NCBI GenBank assembly: GCA_023410025.1
Contig: JAEYQM010000051.1
Span: forward strand, 1-46,184
Direction of reading: 5' to 3'
From: Bacillota bacterium
GTDB taxonomy: Bacteria > Bacillota_I > Bacilli_A > ML615J-28 > CAG-698
Length of the DNA: 46,184 nt
Positions within the stretch are counted from its first letter, which is position 1, and each line of letters begins with the position of its first letter. The notes beneath the pieces were generated by a model, which saw only the letters and a program-made list of their open reading frames with translations, was not told where the DNA came from and made no database searches. The position numbers and the translations under genes were made by a program. Below are positions 18,006-26,097 of this stretch, one piece after another.

Positions 18006-18034
18006 ATTATACATAATTTTTATTATATCTACAA
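18006..18034 (-). promoter_or_regulatory. putative promoter of the ABC-F/typA operon
   Basis: On the minus strand TTGTAG (18034-18029), a 17-base spacer, and TATAAT (18011-18006). The predicted start is near 17999, giving a 57-base leader that contains the attenuator hairpin. Confidence 0.5.
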
Positions 18035-18047
18035 TGAAAACACGCTT

Positions 18048-19085
18048 TCATTTTTTCTTTTTAAAACTCTTTTTAACTTTTTTTAAAAAGTGTTTACTTC
18101 TACCTTCTTTAAACTTTGATGTATAACTAATTAATAACACTGCTCCAAATATTGAAAGTAGAAAAGAAAATATAAATATTATCCAAAACCCTAATGAAGT
18201 TTTTTGAAATGGAACATCAACATTCATTCCAAAGAAACTTGCAACTAATGTTGGAATTGTAAGGACGATTGTTACTACTGTTAAAGTTTTCATTACCGTA
18301 TTTACGTTATTAGAAATTACTGAAGCAAAGGCATCCATTGTACCTGTTAGGATATCTCTATGGATATTACACATTTCCATTGCTTGTTTTGTTTCAATAA
18401 TTGTATCCTCAATTAAATCTAAATCTTCTTCATATTGTTTGAATGCGTCTAATCTTCTGATTTTTTCTAAGACTGAATTATTGGCATTAATTGCAGTTGA
18501 TAAGAAGACTAAGGATTTATTTAAACTCATTAACTCAAATAATTCTTTATTTTTCATCGACAAATGAAGACGTTTTTGAACACTATCACTATCTTTATCA
18601 AGTTGTTTTAAACTGTTTACAAACAAAGAAGCATTGCGATATAGAATTTGGATTGTAAGTTTAATATGTTTATTTGTACCAAAATTCTTCATTAGTTTTT
18701 TTGTTACATTAACATCTAATGCTTTTTCTTTTAAACAAGTTGTAACATAATAATCATTATTATAAATCATACCAAAAGGGACAGTATAATATTTACTAAT
18801 GTCAGGATTATCCTCATCTTGACTTACCATAGGCATATCAATTACAACAAGAGCAATATCATCATCAATATCAATATGTGAACTCTCCTCTTCATCAAGG
18901 GGTACTCTAATGATTTCATCAGGTATGTTTGTAAGTTTTGAAATACTCAGTATTTCTTCCTCAGTCGGATTTGTAAGATGAATCCATGATTTTCTTTTAA
19001 TTTTATCATAGATTTTTTCTTCGCTGTTTTCGTTATTAAATGTCGTTAGCTTTTGAGTTTCATTACTGAAATATACTGTTATCAT
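18048..19085 (-). CDS. corA: CorA-type magnesium/divalent cation channel
   Basis: This 345-residue protein has the CorA layout: an N-terminal soluble alpha/beta domain, a long helical stalk (about residues 150-265) and two C-terminal transmembrane segments. The signature GMN (Gly286-Met287-Asn288) closes the first segment. The tail is strongly basic (KKSFKKKK) and faces the cytoplasm. It imports Mg2+ or Co2+/Ni2+ as a homopentamer in characterised relatives. The stop codon is TGA, which shows that TGA is not Trp in this genome. The promoter is TGGTATAAT at 19115. The gene appears monocistronic. Confidence 0.9.
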   Translation of the reverse strand: MITVYFSNETQKLTTFNNENSEEKIYDKIKRKSWIHLTNPTEEEILSISKLTNIPDEIIRVPLDEEESSHIDIDDDIALVVIDMPMVSQDEDNPDISKYYTVPFGMIYNNDYYVTTCLKEKALDVNVTKKLMKNFGTNKHIKLTIQILYRNASLFVNSLKQLDKDSDSVQKRLHLSMKNKELFELMSLNKSLVFLSTAINANNSVLEKIRRLDAFKQYEEDLDLIEDTIIETKQAMEMCNIHRDILTGTMDAFASVISNNVNTVMKTLTVVTIVLTIPTLVASFFGMNVDVPFQKTSLGFWIIFIFSFLLSIFGAVLLISYTSKFKEGRSKHFLKKVKKSFKKKK

Positions 19086-19114
19086 TCTTTCACACCTTTC
19101 CCTTTATTTTTATC

Positions 19115-19123
19115 ATTATACCA
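19115..19123 (-). promoter_or_regulatory. extended -10 promoter of corA
   Basis: TGGTATAAT on the minus strand about 30 bases before the ATG, with AAAGGTGTG as ribosome site. Confidence 0.6.
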
Positions 19124-19129
19124 CATACA

Positions 19130-19166
19130 TATACAAAATAAAAGAAATTATGATTAACATAATTTC
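19130..19166 (-). terminator. terminator of the endonuclease/GDPCY operon
   Basis: GAAATTATG (19144-19152), loop ATTAA, CATAATTTC (19158-19166), then TTTTATTTTG on the minus strand. It overlaps the TGA stop of the GDPCY gene. Confidence 0.7.
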
Positions 19167-19554
19167 AAAAACTTGTTTTTATATAAATTTCATTATTAAT
19201 ATTAAAATCACCTTTATCATAAGTAACTATAATATCTTCATTAAAATTTGCAAACCTTGCCCCTTTGATACTCATATTATTAAAATTAAATCTTGGATCA
19301 CTAAAAATATCGTTTATTCTTAATACACATAATGTACCACTATCACAGAAGATACCATCAAATTGTCCATCACCATCAAAGGTATTTTGAATAAATAATT
19401 CGACACCATCAATATTAACAATTCCATTTTTATCATTATGGTGATAATATATTTCCCATAATTTTTCAATCCAATTAAAGCCTAATTCTCCCTTAGTAAT
19501 ATAGCAAGGGTCACCAATATAGTAAGTTCCTTTTGGTAATTTTGCCTTAAGCAT
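19165..19554 (-). CDS. GDPCY-motif protein of unknown function
   Basis: This 129-residue soluble protein has the N-terminal sequence LPKGTYYIGDPCYI. The GDPCY motif recurs in many small uncharacterised bacterial and phage proteins. Further acidic/Gly turns (FDGDGQFDG, CDSGTLCVL) suggest a compact beta-rich domain with three Cys. No catalytic assignment is possible. I chose the ATG at 19554, which has AAAGGAAA upstream, over a TTG at 19581 that lies upstream of that site. It overlaps the end of the endonuclease gene by eight bases and is presumably co-expressed with it. Confidence 0.65.
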   Translation of the reverse strand: MLKAKLPKGTYYIGDPCYITKGELGFNWIEKLWEIYYHHNDKNGIVNIDGVELFIQNTFDGDGQFDGIFCDSGTLCVLRINDIFSDPRFNFNNMSIKGARFANFNEDIIVTYDKGDFNINNEIYIKTSF

Positions 19555-20461
19555 AAAAATATATTTCCTTTCTTTGTTCAAAATAATAATATATTTTATT
19601 AGAAAGTTCTTCTTTTTCTTCAGGTATTACATCTTCAAATATATAATGTACAAATTCTGGATGATCAATAAATGGATTACGATTATATTGCCATTTATAG
19701 ATTACTTCGTTTCTTTGTTTTTCAAATTGATCAACTGGGTCCTCTTTATGCCATTGTAATAATAAAGATAATTTTCCCATTACCGCGCCTTCTGGTAAAT
19801 AATTTGTTTCTGGATTGTCTTCTAATTCAATATCTCTTAGGGTTAGGTGTGGATACATTATAACCATATAAAATAGAATACGGGCAACATCTCCTTTATC
19901 TTCATCACCAGGATAATAACTTTCAGAAGTGCTTTTTGTATCATAGTATTTATTGCTTCTACTTGAGTTAACTATTTGAACAATTGCTCTTAGGTTATGT
20001 AAATCAGTAGCAATATTTTTATCACTTTCTTCAACCCTTTCCACACCAAGGCGGGAATTAGGCCAAACATGTTCTCTAGTCCAACCATCATTTCCAGATA
20101 TCCATTCGGCCTGAACTAAATCACGAGAATAAATTGTTAATACTTTTGTCTTATCAGTAAGTGAAGCATCAGCTTCAGCCAAAGCAACTTTAGCCTCAGA
20201 ATATTTTAAAGAATTAAAGTTTTTATTTATTAATTTATGTAAGAATGTCTTTAATTCATCCTTATATAAACCTTTTGCGCCTTCATAATATTCTTCAATT
20301 GGTAAGGGTTCATAATTAGATAAATCGCCACTATTACCAATTTCTTCATAAGCGAAGTATCCACCAATCAGGGCAATAATTAGAATTATTATATTTCTAA
20401 TCAATAAATAAGTCTTTTTATTTTTCCTTGATTTTATTGTTTTTTTATTGTTTTTTGTCAT
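19547..20461 (-). CDS. membrane-anchored endonuclease I family nuclease
   Basis: This 304-residue protein has a basic N-terminus and one membrane segment (about residues 19-40). An outward-facing endonuclease I/NucM domain follows, with the beta-beta-metal type motif GWTREHVWPNS and DLHNLRAIVQIVNSSRSN downstream. Family members cut single- and double-stranded DNA without sequence specificity outside the cell. The ATG at 20461 is chosen because AGGTGA lies five bases before it. The upstream ATG at 20479 overlaps the -10 box and cannot be transcribed. With the two nucleotidase lipoproteins it could provide nucleosides from extracellular DNA. Confidence 0.87.
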   Translation of the reverse strand: MTKNNKKTIKSRKNKKTYLLIRNIIILIIALIGGYFAYEEIGNSGDLSNYEPLPIEEYYEGAKGLYKDELKTFLHKLINKNFNSLKYSEAKVALAEADASLTDKTKVLTIYSRDLVQAEWISGNDGWTREHVWPNSRLGVERVEESDKNIATDLHNLRAIVQIVNSSRSNKYYDTKSTSESYYPGDEDKGDVARILFYMVIMYPHLTLRDIELEDNPETNYLPEGAVMGKLSLLLQWHKEDPVDQFEKQRNEVIYKWQYNRNPFIDHPEFVHYIFEDVIPEEKEELSNKIYYYFEQRKEIYFYA

Positions 20462-20477
20462 TTTTTTCACCTGCTTC

Positions 20478-20506
20478 ATTATACCATATTATTATGTAAC
20501 TGTAAA
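20478..20506 (-). promoter_or_regulatory. promoter of the endonuclease gene
   Basis: On the minus strand TTTACA (20506-20501), exactly 17 bases, TATAAT (20483-20478), with TG extending the -10. The start near 20471 leaves a leader of only about ten bases, which holds the ribosome site. Confidence 0.75.
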
Positions 20507-20523
20507 CTATGATACGGTTTTCA

Positions 20524-20554
20524 ACCAAAAAAACTATATCTTTCGATATAGTTT
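20524..20554 (-). terminator. terminator of the XRE regulator operon
   Basis: AAACTATATC (20531-20540), loop TTTC, GATATAGTTT (20545-20554), followed by seven T on the minus strand. Confidence 0.92.
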
Positions 20555-20560
20555 ATGGTA

Positions 20561-20809
20561 TTATAAAGTTATTTTTACTTTGTTTCCATCAGCAGACTCA
20601 ATATCAATTATTACTAAATTAGGAAACTGTTTTTTGATAGTTTTTAATTGTTTATAGAAATTAGAAATATTTTTCTTGATTTCTTCTGTAGATAAATTTG
20701 TAAATGCCTTAGTCCATACTTTTTTTCTTACAAACCTTAGTTTAATAATTGATAAAGGTATTCGAAGATTAATCTTATGATTTTCATCAGTAACAATATT
20801 TACTTTCAT
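20561..20809 (-). CDS. stand-alone copy of the XRE regulator's C-terminal domain
   Basis: This 82-residue protein aligns by eye with the last 70 residues of the upstream XRE regulator. VNLPVALIKV there corresponds to LRIPLSIIKL here, and INSADGDIVEVYV corresponds to IESADGNKVKITL. Domains of this kind (beta strand, helix, acidic beta hairpin) occur in Firmicutes as SHOCT-like or LiaX/YvlB-type N-terminal modules. It has no DNA-binding part. The ATG overlaps the upstream stop by one base (TAATG), so the two proteins are made in a fixed ratio and probably interact. Confidence 0.7.
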   Translation of the reverse strand: MKVNIVTDENHKINLRIPLSIIKLRFVRKKVWTKAFTNLSTEEIKKNISNFYKQLKTIKKQFPNLVIIDIESADGNKVKITL

Positions 20810-21294
20810 TATTCAACATATACCTCAACGATATCACCATCAGCTGAATTTATTTCAACAATCTTACCAATTACTCCTTTTTCAACAAGTCCAATTATTT
20901 CATTAAAGTCAATATCCTTTAAAGCATCTTTATTTCCAATCTTAGGCATTGCCATTCCTGATTCTAAAATTACTTTAATTAAAGCAACTGGTAAATTTAC
21001 CTTTACCTTATCATTTTCAGCAGATTGGATTTGAACTTTAAGTAGCATTTTATTAACATCTCTTTTTTCTAAAGCTACTACAGGTTTATCCTCTTCTTTT
21101 CCAAGTAAAGTATCTACAGTTGTACCAAACATTTCTGAAATTTCTAACAATAATGATACATCAGGATATGATATATCATTTTCCCATTTACTGACTGCTT
21201 GTGAAGAAATATTTAGCTTTTCAGCAACCTCTTCTTGTGTCATCTTTTTTTCTTTTCTTAATTCTTGAAATCTTTTTCCAAAACTTTCTTTCAT
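20809..21294 (-). CDS. XRE-family transcriptional regulator
   Basis: This 161-residue protein has an N-terminal helix-turn-helix (residues 8-62; LRKEKKMTQEEVAEKLNISS, then QAVSKWENDISYPD) of the Cro/CI type. A short linker and a C-terminal beta-rich domain (about 88-161) ending in SADGDIVEVYVE follow. It probably binds an operator and responds through the C-terminal domain or its partner encoded just downstream. A strong site, AGGAGG, precedes the ATG. Its target is unknown; the divergent or neighbouring genes give no hint. Confidence 0.85.
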   Translation of the reverse strand: MKESFGKRFQELRKEKKMTQEEVAEKLNISSQAVSKWENDISYPDVSLLLEISEMFGTTVDTLLGKEEDKPVVALEKRDVNKMLLKVQIQSAENDKVKVNLPVALIKVILESGMAMPKIGNKDALKDIDFNEIIGLVEKGVIGKIVEINSADGDIVEVYVE

Positions 21295-21428
21295 TTTTTT
21301 ATCCTCCTATAATTTAATTACAACAACATTATATTCTATATAGCAAGATTTTGTAAGATATCATTAGTTGTTATTATAGGTATTTATTAGATTGTTAGTT
21401 GATTTTTATACAACTATTAGTTGTGTTA

Positions 21429-24062
21429 TTATTTATTTGATAAGTAATCAATAAATAGGGTTCTCATAAGAGTTCCGTCAGTTATAGGAGTACTTTCAGA
21501 AAAGTTATACGTATAATATGAACCTGTAAATACATAATCAATGGTTACAATTTTATAAGTTTTTGTGTTTTCAATTTGACTTATTCCATTAGTATTAAAA
21601 TATAAGTATTGTCCTTGGGTATCAAATAAATTCTTTAATTTTGATCCTGACATTGTTGTTTGAACAATTGTGTTATCAAATGGGAATACTTCAAAAACAT
21701 CTTTCACGCGAATATTACCAACACCAATTTCATCCCTAACTCCACCAGTATTAATTATTGCATAATCTGCATTATATTTTTTAAGCATGGCTGTAATCAT
21801 TTCTTCACCAATTTTTTGTTTTGAAAGTTTTTCAACTGTGTAAGTAATTTCTCTATTACCTTCATCAATATCTTCTTTGTATTTATTAACAATTATTTGT
21901 ATTTCACTATCAATTGCATAGTTTGCAGGGTTAATATGAGAAATTGTTGCTGTTTTTACTTTTTTATTTTCTAATGAAATAATTAAATTACCAACAGAAC
22001 CATTCTTTGTATATGATTGCATGATTGGCAATTCATAACCATCACTACGCATTTCAAAATCAGCTTTTTGTTGGTGTGTATGTCCGCATAATATTGCATC
22101 AACAAAACTATCACCAGATAAGTTACTGATTTTTCTATTAGTATTTTCATCATAATCATGTAGGGCTGCAACAACAACATCTACACCAACTGATGTTCTT
22201 AAATGAGCTGCAATTCTTTGAACAATAGGAACGGGGTCTAAGAAAACATATTCACTTACCATTGATGAAAGAATAGAACTCTCTAAACCATAACCAATTG
22301 CGCCGATTATACCAATTTTTAATCCATTCTTTTCAACAATAGCATATTCATCAGTCCAGGATAATCTTTGATTAGTCCCTTTCTTATATATATTAGCAGC
22401 TAGAATTGGAAAGTCAGCTTCACCATTGGCTGGATTTCCATCTTTGTATTTCGCAATTTCTTCAAGTCCCCAGTCAAATTCATGGTTACCTAAAACAAAC
22501 ACATCAAATTTCATTTTATTTAATGCTTCGAGTAATGGTAAACCTCGGTTTATATTAGAAACATATGTTCCTTGAAAAATATCTCCATTTGCAATTTTTA
22601 GATACTCACCATTAGTTTCTTCAAGACTTTTTATAACTGTAGCTACTTTATCAAGTCCAACATTCATATCATCTGTATTAAAAGCTCCATGAGTATCATT
22701 AATTGAAAAGATATTTAGGTTTGTTGATCCTGTTTGACCACCTTCAATAATTAGTTCATTTTTATAACCAATGCATTGAATTGTAAATATTTTTTCATGT
22801 GTATAATAGCGATAGATAATTCCTGTAATCGTTACTTTTTTACCATCATTTAATAAGAAAAGATTTGTATTAGGGTCACTTATTTGATTTTGAAAATTTG
22901 ATGAATAGTGATGAATTCCTAAAATAGGTTTGTTTTGTTCATCGACTATATAAAAACCATATTTAGTAGATCCTGTTTGGATATATCCTGTAACAGTTAC
23001 TAAATTACCTAAAAATGATTTTTTATTATAATCATTTATATTTAATAAATCACTTGATTTTAATTGTTCTGGTAATTTTGGTAATGATACAGTTCCTAAG
23101 TAAGTTTCAACACTAATTCCTTCACTTTTTATTTGAACAGTATATTCTGGATAATCTTCTGTTCCTGTATAGACAAATCCATAACCTTTAATAACTACTT
23201 TATTATTAAGGAATAAGTATGGGCTTTTAGCTCTTACATAAATTGAACCTGTAGCATCAGCAACATGAGCGTATCCCATCGAATCAAAACCAATTACTGT
23301 TCCAGCAAATTCAACATATAAATCATTATTTGAATTTGTAATTGAATTCTTTATTTCTGATATTTTTGAATATGGAAATAAATTATCATCAACTTCAAAT
23401 GTTGGATAAACATCCATATTACTAGTTACGTTTATTAGACTTTTATCCCATCCAGTGATTTTATACCCGGTTTGTCCTGCGTAAACTGGTGGAATTACAT
23501 CTTCACCCTCATTAACAATAACTGTATCTATTAAATCACCATAAATATTATAGAAATTTACAGTATATTCAATTTTTCCCCATTTTGCGTAAATTGTTAT
23601 ATTTTCTGCACCCATCTTTGTAAATTTATATTCATTTTTAAATTCTTTATCACGATACCAACCTTTGAAAACAAAATTATCTTTTAAAGGATTAGTTGGA
23701 GCTTTAATATCCTTACCATATTCAGCGGTAATTGGTTCAATCACACTGGCGCCATTTGTATCAAAAGAAATGGTATATGTATTTACTTGCCATTTTGCAA
23801 ATATAGTTATATTATGTTTTAAATTTTTTGAATCTACTACTTTTGATTTTTCATCATTTAAATCCTTATACCAACCAAGAAAAGTATGTCCTTCTTTTTC
23901 CGGAACTTCAAAAACGATAATCTCATTATCAACTAATACTGGTTTATAAGTTGTTCCTCCGTTACTTTCAAATGTTACATAAAAAGGTAAAACGTCTATA
24001 TTAAGATTGCACCCAACGAGTACAAATACAATTAAGATAATAAAAATAATTCTTTTAATCAT
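21429..24062 (-). CDS. 5'-nucleotidase lipoprotein with InlB-type repeats
   Basis: This 877-residue protein has a lipoprotein signal ending LVGC (Cys18). Residues 26-222 hold three Listeria-Bacteroides (InlB B-type) repeats with the GWYKD/GWYRD/GWDKS motif. About 230-440 carries two beta-rich OB-like segments. From residue 449 comes a full 5'-nucleotidase: INDTHGAF, GNHEFDWG, CGHTHQQ, then the C-terminal domain with INTGGVRDE and VFPFDNTIV. The domain order suggests a surface enzyme held away from the membrane by a beta-rich stalk. It likely hydrolyses nucleotides or similar phosphoesters. It is nearly twice the size of the paralogue at 13082. GGAGGA precedes the ATG. Confidence 0.88.
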   Translation of the reverse strand: MIKRIIFIILIVFVLVGCNLNIDVLPFYVTFESNGGTTYKPVLVDNEIIVFEVPEKEGHTFLGWYKDLNDEKSKVVDSKNLKHNITIFAKWQVNTYTISFDTNGASVIEPITAEYGKDIKAPTNPLKDNFVFKGWYRDKEFKNEYKFTKMGAENITIYAKWGKIEYTVNFYNIYGDLIDTVIVNEGEDVIPPVYAGQTGYKITGWDKSLINVTSNMDVYPTFEVDDNLFPYSKISEIKNSITNSNNDLYVEFAGTVIGFDSMGYAHVADATGSIYVRAKSPYLFLNNKVVIKGYGFVYTGTEDYPEYTVQIKSEGISVETYLGTVSLPKLPEQLKSSDLLNINDYNKKSFLGNLVTVTGYIQTGSTKYGFYIVDEQNKPILGIHHYSSNFQNQISDPNTNLFLLNDGKKVTITGIIYRYYTHEKIFTIQCIGYKNELIIEGGQTGSTNLNIFSINDTHGAFNTDDMNVGLDKVATVIKSLEETNGEYLKIANGDIFQGTYVSNINRGLPLLEALNKMKFDVFVLGNHEFDWGLEEIAKYKDGNPANGEADFPILAANIYKKGTNQRLSWTDEYAIVEKNGLKIGIIGAIGYGLESSILSSMVSEYVFLDPVPIVQRIAAHLRTSVGVDVVVAALHDYDENTNRKISNLSGDSFVDAILCGHTHQQKADFEMRSDGYELPIMQSYTKNGSVGNLIISLENKKVKTATISHINPANYAIDSEIQIIVNKYKEDIDEGNREITYTVEKLSKQKIGEEMITAMLKKYNADYAIINTGGVRDEIGVGNIRVKDVFEVFPFDNTIVQTTMSGSKLKNLFDTQGQYLYFNTNGISQIENTKTYKIVTIDYVFTGSYYTYNFSESTPITDGTLMRTLFIDYLSNK

Positions 24063-24079
24063 AATTCCTCCATATAAAC

Positions 24080-24088
24080 ATTATACCA
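24080..24088 (-). promoter_or_regulatory. extended -10 promoter of the large 5'-nucleotidase gene
   Basis: TGGTATAAT on the minus strand, 17 bases before the start codon, divergent from the plus-strand promoter at 24122. Confidence 0.65.
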
Positions 24089-24121
24089 TAAAAAATTTAT
24101 ATAAGAAATAATTTAAAAATA

Positions 24122-24150
24122 TTGTATATTTCTGTTAGAAATTATATAAT
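24122..24150 (+). promoter_or_regulatory. promoter of the plus-strand zinc-ribbon gene
   Basis: TTGTAT (24122-24127), 17 bases, TATAAT (24145-24150), with AGGAGGT (24165-24171) downstream as ribosome site. Confidence 0.7.
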
Positions 24151-24177
24151 ATAGATATATTTTAGGAGGTTAGTATT

Positions 24178-24516
24178 TTGAAATATTGTAAAGAATGTAA
24201 CGCCAAAATGGAAGGATTAGATGAGCATTGTAAAGTTTGCGGAAGTAAATATGTATTTACAAGGATAAATGAATATGATCAATCAAAAAAAATGATTATA
24301 CTTTCTGTTTTTTCAGGAATTGCTCTGATACTTACTTTTATTAGATTTAATCCAATTTATCCTTTTATTGGCGTTATTTTAGGTTTTAATATTAAGTATA
24401 TAGGGTATACAAAATTAGGTAATATTTTAATGATAGTTTTTGGAATAATATTAGTATTGTTACTTATATTATTACTTATTGGTCTATTTTATTTAGACAA
24501 TCCTGGTCTTAATTAG
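24178..24516 (+). CDS. small zinc-ribbon membrane protein
   Basis: This 112-residue protein starts at TTG with a strong AGGAGGT six bases before it. Cys4, Cys7, Cys18 and Cys21 form a zinc ribbon with the same spacing as in the protein at 3863. Two or three hydrophobic segments follow (about residues 40-75 and 83-108). It is the only convincing plus-strand gene in the window and has its own promoter and terminator. The function is unknown; such proteins are common in Firmicutes and may sense or regulate membrane partners. Confidence 0.8.
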   Translation: MKYCKECNAKMEGLDEHCKVCGSKYVFTRINEYDQSKKMIILSVFSGIALILTFIRFNPIYPFIGVILGFNIKYIGYTKLGNILMIVFGIILVLLLILLLIGLFYLDNPGLN

Positions 24517-24570
24517 TTTTTATACAAATAAGAAAGTTTACAATTCTACTTATAGATTTATAAAAATTTG

Positions 24571-24607
24571 CACACTCTTTAAAGGCATCTTTGCACTTAG
24601 TGTGTTT
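24571..24607 (+). terminator. terminator of the plus-strand gene, perhaps bidirectional
   Basis: CACACT and AGTGTG pair across a loop that itself can fold (AAAG with CTTT), followed by seven T on the plus strand. On the other strand a shorter T-run follows, so it may also end the MutS-like operon. Confidence 0.6.
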
Positions 24608-24609
24608 TT

Positions 24610-26097
24610 TTAATTACTTATAAACCTGCTTTTTAGAAATTCAATTGTTTCGATTTCTTCTTGAGGAGTACCTTCGATAATTTTATAAGTTCTCCCTTCT
24701 ACTTTTTCATCTTTAACTGTTATTAAACTCTTTATTTTAATACTATTATGAAAATTATTTGCATACTCATTGATATTTTTAAGTAAGTAATAATTATGAG
24801 TGACAAAAAAGACAAATGGTTTTTTAATAGACATTGCCCTTAATAAATCATATGCAATATCTGCTCCTTCAACATCAGAAGTTGTTGCAAATGATTCATT
24901 CATTAAAATTAAGGATTTTTCATTTATTTTTTTAAGATTTGTTTTAAATCTTAAAAGTTCTTCTTCTAATTTACCAGAATTAAGTCTATTATCTTCCCCT
25001 TTAGGGAAATGACTTATAAAACTATTTATTATTGGAAGATTAGCTTCTTTTGCACATATTGGTAACCCACTTTGAGCAAAAATTAAAGATAAGCCTAGAC
25101 TTTTGATAAAGGTTGTCTTTCCACCCTGATTAACACCTGATATTAAATACATATGGTCGCTAGTTCCATAATAATCATTTCCAACAACATCATTTTTTGC
25201 TCTTTTGAATAGAAGGGTAGCATCTTGAATATTACTACATTTAATACTTGTTTCATTATTAAAATCAGGATAAACTAAATTAACCCCAAGATCTTTATAA
25301 AAGTTTATTATTTTAATTGCACTTCGATAAAATACTAGTTGATTACTCAAATCTCCGGAAAAGTTTTGAATATGGTTGTTTAACTGATGGATAAATGATG
25401 TAATATTTAGAGTTGCTAAATAGATATAATCATCTACTTGTAGTTTTGAAATAAAATCATAACCATATTCTTTACCATTATAGTAATCTTTTTTACCAAA
25501 CAATTTTTTTTTAGAATATATTAAATTTGGTCCGGCTGAATATACAGAAGCTTTTTGTAATTTATATGCATTACCATATTCTATAAATAAAGAAATGCTA
25601 TCTTTATTTATATAACTTACTAAACTATCAAATAAATTACTTATTTCTCTCACTTTACTTATATTAGAAAATTGCTTAATTAAATCATTTAGGGTTTGAC
25701 TACTAAATTCTATTTCTCTTATTAAATTATAAAATCTATCATACACTTCAAAATTTTTCTTTAAAAGTAGTAAATAGGAATTTAATTTTTGTTTTGGTGG
25801 AATTGACCCATAAATCATATCATACTTTGGAAGTTTATGACTTTCAATATCTTCACATAAATTTAATAAACTTTCAATTAGATATGGATATTTAATAAAG
25901 TCTTGAAATATCTTTTGTCTTTCGATAATTAATTCTTTTTGTATTAGCGGTTTTAAAATTATATTTTTAAATTGAATAAATTCATTATCTAATAAAATCT
26001 TACCAAACACATCAAATTCAATGTCTTCTAAATAATTATCACTAATGAATGCTGTATTTATATTTGTTAATTTTAAAATTAAATCAGCTTTTTTCAT
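24610..26097 (-). CDS. MutS-like ATPase, second of a tandem pair
   Basis: This 495-residue protein has the MutS core/lever helices and the C-terminal ABC ATPase. The motifs are GVNQGGKTT (Walker A), LILMNESFATT (Walker B region) and FFVTHNYY (switch His). The N-terminal mismatch-binding and connector domains of MutS are absent, and there is no Smr domain as in MutS2. The usual Asp of Walker B is Asn (NE instead of DE). The ATG at 26097 has AGGTGA five bases upstream and is preferred to a GTG at 26106. The gene overlaps its partner by 14 bases. A heterodimer of the two is likely, but its DNA substrate is unknown. Confidence 0.82.
   Translation of the reverse strand: MKKADLILKLTNINTAFISDNYLEDIEFDVFGKILLDNEFIQFKNIILKPLIQKELIIERQKIFQDFIKYPYLIESLLNLCEDIESHKLPKYDMIYGSIPPKQKLNSYLLLLKKNFEVYDRFYNLIREIEFSSQTLNDLIKQFSNISKVREISNLFDSLVSYINKDSISLFIEYGNAYKLQKASVYSAGPNLIYSKKKLFGKKDYYNGKEYGYDFISKLQVDDYIYLATLNITSFIHQLNNHIQNFSGDLSNQLVFYRSAIKIINFYKDLGVNLVYPDFNNETSIKCSNIQDATLLFKRAKNDVVGNDYYGTSDHMYLISGVNQGGKTTFIKSLGLSLIFAQSGLPICAKEANLPIINSFISHFPKGEDNRLNSGKLEEELLRFKTNLKKINEKSLILMNESFATTSDVEGADIAYDLLRAMSIKKPFVFFVTHNYYLLKNINEYANNFHNSIKIKSLITVKDEKVEGRTYKIIEGTPQEEIETIEFLKSRFISN

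Noticed and set aside
20462..20479. ATG at 20479 as start of the endonuclease gene
   Set aside because: It overlaps the -10 box of a well-spaced promoter, and AGGTGA stands right before the ATG at 20461.
21340..21428. Repeated TAGTTG/CAACTA words after the large 5'-nucleotidase gene as a terminator
   Set aside because: The stem is only six bases with a three-base loop and lacks a T-run on the needed strand.
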